Positions 40,238 through 47,754 of a stretch of DNA of 64,000 nt are shown piece after piece (positions within the stretch are counted from its first letter, which is position 1; the number at the start of each line of letters is the position of its first letter). The stretch covers positions 310,001-374,000 of the forward strand of contig NZ_ATXT01000015.1 in NCBI RefSeq assembly GCF_000421825.1, written 5' to 3'. Source of the DNA: Humibacter albus DSM 18994 (GTDB lineage: Bacteria > Actinomycetota > Actinomycetes > Actinomycetales > Microbacteriaceae). The notes below the pieces were generated by a model that was not told the DNA's origin, did not search any database, and worked only from the letters and a program-made list of their open reading frames with translations. The position numbers and the translations under genes are program-made.

Positions 40238-40962
40238 ATTCCCGCCTCCGCGACGAGGTCGAGCAGGGACCGCAGCGGAGCGCGGAGGAACGGCGTCCGG
40301 ATCGCGGGGAGCGCGGCCTTCAGCAGCCGCAGCCCCTGATCCAGCAGCCGGGCGGTGCGCCGCTGCTCGTCCGACCGATCGTAGGACCAGTACAAGCTGA
40401 GCTGGAGGTGGCCGAGCCAGAGCAGGTCGGGCATCCGTTCCTCGAACTCGGGCGGGAGCCGGTTCCTGGCTCCGGTGATCGCCTCGCGGAACAGCCCGAC
40501 CGTGATCTCTCGCGCGGCCGAGGATTCGGGCGACAACGGGTTCAACGGCGAGTCGGGAGCGACCATCGCGTTCAGGAAACCCGGTGCGAACGAATGGAAC
40601 GGCGCGAGTTGCGCCAGCCCTTCCCGGTAGACGATGCCGACGCGCTCGATGAGGCCCGCGGATGCCTTCAGCCGCGGCTCGACGGCGGCGCGGTGCGCTT
40701 GTTGCACCTCGATGTACAACTCCTGCACCAGGTGGTTCTTCGTCGGGAAGTAGTAGTAGGCGTTGCCGAGCGAGACGCCGGCGTCCTGCGCGAGGCTGCG
40801 CATCGTAGTGGCATCGAACCCGTTCTCGCGGAACGAGCGCAGCGCCGCGTCGCGAATGGCCGCCCGCGTGCGCTCCGCTTTCGACGATCGACTCTCCGAC
40901 GGCGGGACCTTCACGGACCGGTCCCCGGAAGTCTCCGCTCCCTCATTTTCGAACACGTTCAA
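40234..40962 (-). CDS. TetR-family regulator heading a three-gene operon
   Basis: Up to 242 residues. The TTG at 40962 or GTG two codons later starts a frame with HTH ERTRAAIRDAALRSFRENGF, then DATTMRSLAQDAGVSLGNAY and YYFPTKNHLVQELY (about residues 30-75). The C-terminal domain contains VAPDSPLNPLSPESSAARE. A palindrome GAACACGTTC covers the start codon, pointing to autoregulation. The two membrane-protein genes follow with ATGA overlaps. A 67-bp nested palindrome lies 22 bp upstream, between this gene and pgi. Confidence 0.9.
   Translation of the reverse strand: MNVFENEGAETSGDRSVKVPPSESRSSKAERTRAAIRDAALRSFRENGFDATTMRSLAQDAGVSLGNAYYYFPTKNHLVQELYIEVQQAHRAAVEPRLKASAGLIERVGIVYREGLAQLAPFHSFAPGFLNAMVAPDSPLNPLSPESSAAREITVGLFREAITGARNRLPPEFEERMPDLLWLGHLQLSLYWSYDRSDEQRRTARLLDQGLRLLKAALPAIRTPFLRAPLRSLLDLVAEAGM
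40951..40960. promoter_or_regulatory. GAACACGTTC palindrome over the TetR start codon
   Basis: A 10-bp perfect palindrome (extending imperfectly to TTCGAACACGTTCAAA) overlaps the TTG/GTG start of the TetR operon. The GAAC-N2-GTTC pattern is common for TetR regulators with this HTH type. It would allow autorepression of all three genes. Confidence 0.55.
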
Positions 40963-40984
40963 AAGTTATCACGACGTGCGCAAT

Positions 40985-41051
40985 TGAGACAGCCCGTTCC
41001 GGCCGAGACATGCGCTCTGGAGGTCTGTCTCAGCCGGAACGGGCTGTCTCA
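40985..41051. repeat. 67-bp nested palindrome, copy 2 (7-12-7-15-7-12-7)
   Basis: Arms 40985-41010 and 41026-41051 match copy 1 in length and design: TGAGACA, 12 bases (GCCCGTTCCGGC), CGAGACA, a 15-base centre, and the complement with a single mismatch. It lies between the pgi stop (41070) and the TetR start (40962) on the minus strand. The 12-base spacer differs from copy 1 at one position, and the complementary spacer changes with it, so pairing is kept. Confidence 0.92.
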
Positions 41052-41069
41052 GGGTGGTACGGGCCGAAC

Positions 41070-42746
41070 TCAGCCGCGGTGCGAGCGGTAGTAGTCCAGG
41101 AGGGCGCGAGTGGAGGCATCCTGGGCGGCCGCGGCATCCGCGTCGCCCTCGATCGCTGGCGCGATCTGCAGTGCCAGCTGCTTGCCGAGCTCGACACCCC
41201 ACTGGTCGAACGAGTTGATGCCCCACACGACGCCCTGCGTGAACGTGATGTGCTCGTACAGCGCGATCAGTTCGCCGAGCACGCGCGGCGTGAGCGCCTT
41301 CGCGAAGATGGATGTCGTCGGCCGGTTCCCCGGGAACGTGCGCGCGGCCACGAGCGCCCCGGTCGTGCCCTCCGCCTCGACCTCCTCGGCGGTCTTGCCG
41401 AAGGCGAGCGCCTTCGTCTGCGCCAGGAAGTTCGCGATGAACAGGCCGTGCACGTCGCGGTCGCCGTCCTTCAGCGGATAGGCCGGGTTCGCGAACGCGA
41501 TGAAGTCGGCCGGGATGAGCCGCGTGCCCTGGTGGATCAGCTGGTAGAACGCGTGCTGGCCGTTCGTGCCGGGCTCGCCCCAGAAGATCTCGCCGGTCGT
41601 CGTCGTGACCGGGGATCCGTCCCAGCGCACCGACTTGCCGTTGGATTCCATGGTGAGTTGCTGCAGGTAGGCCGGGAAGCGGTGCAACTGCTGCGCGTAC
41701 GGCAGCACGACGTGCGACTGCGCCCCGAGCAGGTTCGAGTACCAGACGTTGAGCAGGCCCATCAGCACCGGAACGTTCTGCGCCAGCGGAGTGGATGCCA
41801 CGTGCTCGTCGACCGCGTGGAACCCCGCGAGCAGCTCGCGGAAGTTCTCCGGCCCGAACGCGATCGCCAGCGACAGACCGATCGCGGAGTCGACGGAGTA
41901 GCGGCCGCCCACCCAGTCCCAGAACCCGAACGCGTTCGTCGGGTCGATGCCGAAGTCGGCGACCTTGTCGAGCGCGGTCGAGACGGCGACGAAATGGTGG
42001 GCGACGGCATCCGTGCGGCTGTTCTCGTCGTCGCCGATGGCCCCCGCCGCTGCCAGGCCCTCCCAGAGCCAGTCGCGAGCGAGGCGTGCGTTCGTCAGGG
42101 TCTCGAGCGTGGTGAACGTCTTCGACGCCACGATGAAGAGCGTGGTCTCGGGGTCGAGCCCAGCGGTCTTCTGCGCAAGGTCGGTCGGGTCGATGTTGGA
42201 GATGAACCGCGCCTCGATGTCATCGGCGTAAGGCTTCAGCGCCTCGTAGACCATGACGGGGCCGAGGTCGGATCCACCGATGCCGATGTTCACGACCGTG
42301 GCGACCTTCTTGCCCGTGACGCCCTTCCACTCGCCCGAGCGCACCCGCTCGGCGAACGCGGAGAGCCGATCGAGCACCTCCTGCACGCCACCGTCCACGT
42401 GCTGGCCGTCGACGACGAGCTCCGGACTCTCGCCGGCCGGCCGGCGCAGCGCGGTGTGCAGCACGGCGCGATCCTCGGTCGTGTTGATGTGCACGCCCGA
42501 GAGCATCTGCGCGAAGCGCTCCGCTACCCCGACCTGCTCGGCCAGGCGAACGAGCGAGGCGAGGATGTCGTCGGTCACGAGATTCTTCGAGAGATCGACG
42601 TGCAGGTCGGCCAGTGGCAAGCTGAGGCGGTCCACGCGGCCGGAGTCGGCGGCGAACCAGCCACGCAGATCCGGGGTGAACGAGTCGCGGTGGGCCTCCA
42701 GCTCGGCCCAGGCAGAAGTGGTGGTGGCGTCGATCGGTGAGTTCAC
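41070..42746 (-). CDS. pgi: Glucose-6-phosphate isomerase
   Basis: 558 residues interconverting glucose 6-phosphate and fructose 6-phosphate. GTG 42746 gives the family start [20 protein letters not shown]; codons upstream to 42806 are not conserved-looking. Both PGI signatures are intact: [14 protein letters not shown] (about residue 270) and [17 protein letters not shown] (about 515). The phosphate-binding [23 protein letters not shown] and the catalytic His in [13 protein letters not shown] are also present. It is monocistronic by context. Its last codons and stop lie in a segment that is duplicated at 39070-39090 beside copy 1 of the 67-bp palindrome. Confidence 0.97.
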   Translation of the reverse strand: MNSPIDATTTSAWAELEAHRDSFTPDLRGWFAADSGRVDRLSLPLADLHVDLSKNLVTDDILASLVRLAEQVGVAERFAQMLSGVHINTTEDRAVLHTALRRPAGESPELVVDGQHVDGGVQEVLDRLSAFAERVRSGEWKGVTGKKVATVVNIGIGGSDLGPVMVYEALKPYADDIEARFISNIDPTDLAQKTAGLDPETTLFIVASKTFTTLETLTNARLARDWLWEGLAAAGAIGDDENSRTDAVAHHFVAVSTALDKVADFGIDPTNAFGFWDWVGGRYSVDSAIGLSLAIAFGPENFRELLAGFHAVDEHVASTPLAQNVPVLMGLLNVWYSNLLGAQSHVVLPYAQQLHRFPAYLQQLTMESNGKSVRWDGSPVTTTTGEIFWGEPGTNGQHAFYQLIHQGTRLIPADFIAFANPAYPLKDGDRDVHGLFIANFLAQTKALAFGKTAEEVEAEGTTGALVAARTFPGNRPTTSIFAKALTPRVLGELIALYEHITFTQGVVWGINSFDQWGVELGKQLALQIAPAIEGDADAAAAQDASTRALLDYYRSHRG

Positions 42747-42806
42747 GCCATCCACGCTAGTCGGGATCGCGACGGAGAGCAGTGCGCGGTTCAGACAGCT
42801 GCGCAC

Positions 42807-42892
42807 AATTCAGGCTCGCGGCGGCACCGGGGTGCAAATTGCCCGGTGAACACCGACCGCCACCGCACCTGTTGGGCGTCGCAGCCTGAATT
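42807..42892. repeat. Inverted repeat AATTCAGGCT...AGCCTGAATT upstream of pgi
   Basis: Perfect 10-bp arms (42807-42816 and 42883-42892) lie 86 bp apart end to end, in the 226-bp gap between pgi and the FBP gene. The arm sequence equals part of the 66-bp element arm at 13139 (AATTCAGGCT), so it may be a related but longer element. The rest of the gap shows no gene. Confidence 0.55.
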
Positions 42893-42972
42893 ACGAACCG
42901 GGAACCCGGGCCGGGGCGGCGGCATGGGAAACGCCGCGACCATGCTCCACGAGAGGACCCGCCGCGGCCGAC

Positions 42973-43455
42973 TCAGGCCGTCTTCATCACCGTGGCGGTG
43001 AAGTTGTGCACCCGGCCCAGGAGGGCATCGGCTCGCTCGGAGATGTGCTCGGCGGATTGCGCGTGGGGCGGCGCGATGCGGATGAGCAGCGAGCACGCCA
43101 GGTCGTCGCAGATGTACGAGCCGATGGTGTTGCCGTTGCGCCCGGCCGCCCCGGCACGCGGCGCGCTGAACATGCGCACCTGGGTCGCCGGCTGCGACGA
43201 ATGGCAGAACGAGCACATCGCGGCGATCCCGGGACGCAGGCCGCCACTCGCGGCGCGCAACACGATGCCGGTCGGTCGGTCGTGCATCCAGTGCACGATG
43301 TAGCCGAGGTGGGATGCCTGCGGGTCACGCCAGCCGAGGAACTCGCGTTCGTCCCACAGCGTCTCGTGGATGCCCGGAATGGGCAGCCGGTCGAGCTGCT
43401 CCGGGGTCGCATTCACGAACGACGCTCGGATCTCCTGTTCGGTCAGCGGCTTCAC
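42973..43455 (-). CDS. FBP domain protein (treble-clef zinc finger, EF-G-binding type)
   Basis: 160 residues from GTG 43455, with AGGGGAG upstream. The start KPLTEQEIRASFVNATPEQL and the C-terminal zinc site (CSFCHSSQP, then GSYICDDLACSLLIR) define the FBP/FusB-like family found widely in Actinobacteria. Staphylococcal FusB binds EF-G and rescues ribosomes from fusidic acid; actinobacterial members are assumed to act on EF-G, but that is extrapolation. The four Cys ligands are present. Confidence 0.85.
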   Translation of the reverse strand: MKPLTEQEIRASFVNATPEQLDRLPIPGIHETLWDEREFLGWRDPQASHLGYIVHWMHDRPTGIVLRAASGGLRPGIAAMCSFCHSSQPATQVRMFSAPRAGAAGRNGNTIGSYICDDLACSLLIRIAPPHAQSAEHISERADALLGRVHNFTATVMKTA

Positions 43456-43518
43456 GCGGCTCCCCTCACGGTCTGGCGATCGCAACAGGATAACTGCGCT
43501 GACGCGGAGGCGCTCCCG

Positions 43519-44154
43519 CTACGGCAGCACCCCCACCGATGCCAACGCCGCCCGCACCAGGGCACCACGTCCACCCTCCAGCTCGGCCGCGACCTGAGGG
43601 CTGGCCGCCTCGGCGGGCGAGAGCCACGTGAGCTCCAGCGCATCCTGCCGGGGCTCGGTCGTGCCGGTGACCGGCACGACGAACGCGAGCGAGACCGCAT
43701 GCTGGCGATCGTCGTGGTACGCCGAGACACCGGGGATCGGAAAGTACTCGGCCACCGTGAACGGAACGGGGCTGGCCGGGAGTTGAGGGAACGCCATCGG
43801 ACCGAGGTCCTTCTCGAGATGCCGGAACAGTGCGTCGCGCACCGTCTCGCCGTACATCACCCGGCCGGAGACGAGCGTGCGCGTGATCTCCCCGAGCACG
43901 TTGGCCCGTAACAGCAGCCCGACCTGGGTGACCTGCCCCAGCCCGTCGACACGCACCGGCACCGCCTCCACGTAGAGGATCGGCATGCGGTGCCGCAGCT
44001 GCTCGAGCTCGATGTCGCTCAGCCAGCCCGGACCCACGCCGGGCAGCACCCCGTCACCCGGTTCTCCGGACTGCCCACCCGGCCGCCCATCGCCCGGACG
44101 CCCGCCGCCCGGACGCGAGTCGTCGGGGTCTGGATCAGGAGTACGCACCGTCAT
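43519..44154 (-). CDS. DUF4916/NUDIX-like hydrolase family protein
   Basis: 211 residues. After a Pro/Gly/Asp-rich N-terminus of about 40 residues (DSRPGGGRPGDGRPGGQSGE, a 5-7 residue repeat), the conserved region starts GWLSDIELEQLRHRMPILYV. It continues through SGRVMYGETVRDALFRHLEK, DLGPMAFPQLPASPVPFTVA and EYFPIPGVSAYHDDRQHAVS. This is the DUF4916 family, a NUDIX relative whose GX5EX7REUXEEXGU box is degenerate here, so pyrophosphohydrolase activity is doubtful. No operon partner is evident. Confidence 0.82.
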   Translation of the reverse strand: MTVRTPDPDPDDSRPGGGRPGDGRPGGQSGEPGDGVLPGVGPGWLSDIELEQLRHRMPILYVEAVPVRVDGLGQVTQVGLLLRANVLGEITRTLVSGRVMYGETVRDALFRHLEKDLGPMAFPQLPASPVPFTVAEYFPIPGVSAYHDDRQHAVSLAFVVPVTGTTEPRQDALELTWLSPAEAASPQVAAELEGGRGALVRAALASVGVLP

Positions 44155-44246
44155 GAGTTGATCTTACGGATGCCGTGGGCGGGCATCCTCGGCCCTACCT
44201 CGGTTCGGTACGCAGCGGCCCCAGTAGGCAGCTGTGGACGGAGGGA

Positions 44247-45362
44247 TCACGAACGCCACGCTCCGTCGTCGTCCTGAGTCCATTCCTTCGTCGTAGAGGC
44301 GTCGAGTCTCACCGGCGTGAACCAGTAGGTCGCGTCCGGATCCCAGCCCGCGAGCACTGTCGCCGTGTCGCCGTCCACCGGCAGCGCGCGGCCTGCAGAC
44401 GCGAGGTAGCCGGCCACGCTCAGGTGCACGCCGTCGTGCTCCCGTCCGATCGATGACCAGTCCGGGATGACCCACCGGCCGACCCTTCCCGTGGTGCGGT
44501 ACCAGTCGTGGCGGCGCGACGCGGTGACCTCGAGCGGATGCCGTCTGCAGAGCTCGATCCAGGCATCCGGGCCGTCGATCTCGTACACGTCGGCATTCGC
44601 AGGCACATCGACCGCTGTCGCCACGGCACGCGTCCACCCCAAGCCGTCTTCGACCCAGTCGAGCCGCGCCGGACCCGTCGCTCCGTGGTCGCGCGTGGTG
44701 ACCCTCAGCTCCAGCGACGGCCGGGTCCACCAGGTCCCGCTCCAATTCGCCGTCGGGTCGGCAGGACGCTCGCGAGCTGCGCACACCTCGTCCTGCTCGA
44801 CCCTCTGGCGCCATCCGTCGAGGACATCGTGCCGCGGTACGTCGTCTGCCGGATGCGGAACACCATCGAACGCGACGGCAGCCTGCCTGGCCGGATCCAT
44901 CGGCGACGACCACCACTGCACGCCGGGTAGCTCGCAAATCCGTCGCGCGACACGCACGAGTGCGTTGCGCACCTCGTTTGTCGCGGCCAGGCCATCCTCG
45001 CCGTCCGGCTCTTGCCAGTACCTGGCGCTCGTCACCGAGGCGGTGACTGCGGCATCGACAGTACGGTCATCGAGTCGGTGCAGATCGACCTCATCGATCA
45101 GCTCGGCCACCTCACGAGGTGCCGGGTGTGGCATCGTCTCGCGTTCGGCTCGGCTGATCTGCTCGCGGGAGCCGGCGCGCGCGGCTTCGGAGGCGCCCGC
45201 CGATGCGGAGTACAGAACGGCGCTGCCATCTGCGGCCCAGTACCCGGCCCAGAACAGTGCAGTACGCAGATCCGAGGTGTCTCCGGAGCACGCGAGCACC
45301 GCCTCGAGGCAGACGCGGCGGCCCCGGGGACCGGCCAGAAGGGCATCCGCAGCGAGGGGCAT
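44247..45362 (-). CDS. Unrecognised 371-residue actinobacterial protein
   Basis: I do not recognise the family. The protein is soluble, acidic and Trp-rich, with segments such as LRTALFWAGYWAADGSAVLY, LPGVQWWSSPMDPARQAAVA, VYEIDGPDAWIELCRRHPLE and REHDGVHLSVAGYLASAGRA. The last looks like a domain found beside immunity or toxin-related proteins (WIELCRRHPLEVTASRRHDW). There is no signal peptide and no zinc site. Codon use matches its neighbours, so it is a real gene. The 92-bp gap to the DUF4916 gene on the same strand permits co-transcription. Confidence 0.65.
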   Translation of the reverse strand: MPLAADALLAGPRGRRVCLEAVLACSGDTSDLRTALFWAGYWAADGSAVLYSASAGASEAARAGSREQISRAERETMPHPAPREVAELIDEVDLHRLDDRTVDAAVTASVTSARYWQEPDGEDGLAATNEVRNALVRVARRICELPGVQWWSSPMDPARQAAVAFDGVPHPADDVPRHDVLDGWRQRVEQDEVCAARERPADPTANWSGTWWTRPSLELRVTTRDHGATGPARLDWVEDGLGWTRAVATAVDVPANADVYEIDGPDAWIELCRRHPLEVTASRRHDWYRTTGRVGRWVIPDWSSIGREHDGVHLSVAGYLASAGRALPVDGDTATVLAGWDPDATYWFTPVRLDASTTKEWTQDDDGAWRS

Positions 45363-45401
45363 CCACTCACGCTATCGCCGTGCGCGGCTCCCTGGCTTCG
45401 G

Positions 45402-45857
45402 TCACGCCCCGATCGCGGCGAGCACGATCCCCACCGGGATGCTCACCAGCAGAATCGCGACCACGATGCCGTACAGCCACGCAGCCCAGCGCGCGCCGGG
45501 AACGACGTGCCGCAGGTGCACCAGCTGCAGCACGAGCACGACCACCAGGAGCGCGCCGCCCACTCCGACCAGCGCCGGGATGCCCGCCAGATCGCCGACA
45601 ACGACCGCCGCGTTACCGACGTTCCAGCACACCAGCTCCACCGTGAAGCCGAGCGCGGTCGCGGGCGCCGGCGCGACGTAGCGGCGCACGATGCCGAACA
45701 AGCACTGCGCGACACCGGCCACGAGCACGAGGTAGGCGGCAAGCCACGACCCATCCGGGAACTTCAGCGGTTCCACGGCCGCGGCCGTCAACCCGCCGAG
45801 CACGACGAACGCCGAGCCGATGAGGAAGAAGGTGAGCGAATACCTCTGGTTGGTCAC
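45402..45857 (-). CDS. Small five-helix membrane protein
   Basis: 151 residues from GTG 45857. Hydrophobic stretches at about residues 8-30, 37-58, 65-85, 90-112 and 122-148 cover nearly the whole chain, with no charged loop of note. I do not recognise a family. It ends 39 bp before the next gene on the same strand and starts 18 bp after the cupin-DUF2249 gene, so it is probably the second gene of that transcript. Confidence 0.7.
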   Translation of the reverse strand: MTNQRYSLTFFLIGSAFVVLGGLTAAAVEPLKFPDGSWLAAYLVLVAGVAQCLFGIVRRYVAPAPATALGFTVELVCWNVGNAAVVVGDLAGIPALVGVGGALLVVVLVLQLVHLRHVVPGARWAAWLYGIVVAILLVSIPVGIVLAAIGA

Positions 45858-45875
45858 CGCCGGGACGCTACTCGG

Positions 45876-46748
45876 TCACGCGACGACGTCGCCCGTGTTC
45901 ACGAACTGCAGGCTCCACGCCTCGGGGCCGCGCTCCAGGTACGTCACCTCGTATCGGTCGCCCGTGAGCTGACGGATCTGCGCGAGCAGCGGCAGCGGGT
46001 CATGTCCAGCGATGAGTACGAGTCCCTGGTTCGGGTCCAGCGAGTTGAGCGCCCCGAACACGGTCGCGTGTCTGATGGCGTGCGGCACCTCGCGCACGTC
46101 GAGCTCCGGGTAGTCGAGGCCGTCCACCTCACCACACGTGCAGGCGGTGGGGTCGGAGCCGGCGGCGCCGGTCGTCTGCAGAAGGGAGCGGTGCTCGGGA
46201 TCAGGACCGCCATGGGCATCTACGAGAGCAGCGGCATCCACCAGAGGTGAGGAATCGGCCGGCGCAGCGACGCCGCCCACGGGTGCAGCGCCCGCCGGGC
46301 CGCCGTGGACGTGCACGTGCGGCTCGGCGGCGGTCCCCGCCGGTGTCGCGGCCGGAACGCGAGTCTCGCCGACGCCTGCCCCATCCGAGGGCACCCGCGT
46401 TGCGGCGTCGGCGAGAGTCAGAAGCACGTCGGCACGGCCCACCGCGTTCAGGGCGTGCCGCACGTGTGCAGCGATGTAGAGGATGCCACCGGTCTCGAAC
46501 CGCGAGGTCGTCCCGTCGACCTCGATGTCGACGGTGCCGGAGAGCACCTGCACGAGGATCGGCACCGCCGCCTCGTGCTCGGCCAGGCCCTGGCCCTCGC
46601 CGAACGAGAACCGCACGAGCCCGAAGCCAGGAGCCTTCAGGATGCGCTTGGTCGCCACCGCGTCGTCTCGCACCGGGAGCAGATCGATCAGCGCACCGGC
46701 GCCATCCGCGATGGTGATGCTGCGCCGGGCAGCCACTGTTTCCGTCAC
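45876..46748 (-). CDS. Cupin-DUF2249 fusion protein
   Basis: GTG 46748 has GGAGG eight bases upstream; the protein is 290 residues. The N-terminal cupin (about residues 20-105) has FSFGEGQGLAEHEAAVPILV and the metal-site-like GGILYIAAHVRHALNAV. A linker of about 60 residues is rich in Ala, Pro, Gly and His (EPHVHVHGGPAGAAP). The C-terminal DUF2249 domain (YPELDVREVPHAIRHATVFG, then LVLIAGHDPLPLLAQIR) has a TusA-like fold. DUF2249 proteins are often co-regulated with nitrosative-stress and denitrification genes. The direct repeats upstream (46787-46808) fit an Rrf2-type regulator, but none is in the window. Confidence 0.85.
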   Translation of the reverse strand: MTETVAARRSITIADGAGALIDLLPVRDDAVATKRILKAPGFGLVRFSFGEGQGLAEHEAAVPILVQVLSGTVDIEVDGTTSRFETGGILYIAAHVRHALNAVGRADVLLTLADAATRVPSDGAGVGETRVPAATPAGTAAEPHVHVHGGPAGAAPVGGVAAPADSSPLVDAAALVDAHGGPDPEHRSLLQTTGAAGSDPTACTCGEVDGLDYPELDVREVPHAIRHATVFGALNSLDPNQGLVLIAGHDPLPLLAQIRQLTGDRYEVTYLERGPEAWSLQFVNTGDVVA

Positions 46749-46786
46749 GCGATTCCTCCGTCTTCGACGAACTGGGAGAATGAAAG

Positions 46787-46808
46787 GCATCGAGTTTTAA
46801 AGCATCGA
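46787..46808 (-). promoter_or_regulatory. Direct repeats GCATCGA...GCATCGA upstream of the cupin-DUF2249 gene
   Basis: GCATCGA at 46787-46793 and at 46802-46808, 15 bp apart, lie in an AT-rich patch (GTTTTAAA between them) 40-60 bp before the start codon. The layout suits an Rrf2/NsrR-type or Crp/Fnr-type regulator of nitrosative stress. This is an inference only. Confidence 0.4.
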
Positions 46809-46858
46809 AGTCCGTTTTATTCTAGCCAGGTCGAAGGCGCCGGCGCCACTGAATGCGT

Positions 46859-47563
46859 CTACTCGCCCAGAGCCTCCACGATCAGCTCGCTGAGCTCGGC
46901 CGGCTTCGTGTACTGCGGCCAGTGCCCGGTCGGCAGTTCGGCGATGTGCAGCGATGTCAGCCGGGCGGTGTCGCCGAGCCACGCCGCGCCATTGTCGAGG
47001 AAGTCATTCAGCTGCTCGGCCGTCATGGTCGAGACGATGATGGTCGCCGGCACGTCGAGGCGGCGCTCGTCGTGCAGGTGCAGCGGGTCGATGGCCGCGT
47101 GCGAAGGAGAGGGATGCGTGTGCGCCGCGATCTCCGCGCCGAGCTCCGGTGTGATGTCGCGCACGTCGGCCTCGTCGAACACGTCCCACCCGGGGAAGGG
47201 CATGTCGGCGTCGTCGTGCGGCACCTCGTCATTCACGATGGAGCCTTCGCCTCCGGGCCAGCTGTCGACGTAGACGACGCGATCCACGCGGTCGGGACGC
47301 TGGTCTATCGCGCCGTACGCGACGAGCGCGCCGCCGCTGTGTGCGACGAGGGCGACCTTCTCATCGGCCGGCGTCTCATCGATGTGGCGCACGACGTCGT
47401 CGATGTGCGTCTGCAGCGTGATGCTGCTGCGATCGATCTCGTCCGCTTCGAGGCCGGGCATGGTGAGCGGATGCGCGTGGTAGCCGGCGGCGTCGACGGC
47501 GCGAGTGACAGCATCCCACGAGGATGCGTCGAGCCAGAGCCCGGGGATCAGGAAAGTCTGCAT
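46859..47563 (-). CDS. Alpha/beta hydrolase
   Basis: 234 residues from ATG 47563 (MQTFLIPGLWLDASSWDAVT). The nucleophile elbow is VALVAHSGGALVAYG with Ser near residue 75. The Asp lies in PATIIVSTMTAEQLNDFLDN or nearby, and the His in LPTGHWPQYTKPAELSELIV near 218 is the catalytic base at the expected distance. There is no signal peptide. It belongs to the small esterase/lactonase-like group common in Actinobacteria; the substrate is unknown. It is divergent from lhr. Confidence 0.85.
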   Translation of the reverse strand: MQTFLIPGLWLDASSWDAVTRAVDAAGYHAHPLTMPGLEADEIDRSSITLQTHIDDVVRHIDETPADEKVALVAHSGGALVAYGAIDQRPDRVDRVVYVDSWPGGEGSIVNDEVPHDDADMPFPGWDVFDEADVRDITPELGAEIAAHTHPSPSHAAIDPLHLHDERRLDVPATIIVSTMTAEQLNDFLDNGAAWLGDTARLTSLHIAELPTGHWPQYTKPAELSELIVEALGE

Positions 47564-47754
47564 GCGGCGAGGGTAACCGGCGCCGGTGACATCCGGTACT
47601 CGCGTCGTATCCGCGCGACGGGAGTACCCACAAGTACTCCTCCGCACCGGTGTTCGACTCCGACAAGATCTGAGCAGGTGCCACGGCGCCACCCGGTCGC
47701 GCCCGGCGGACGCAGCAGGCTTCGCCCGCGCCGCTGTCGGCCGTCCGTGTTCTG

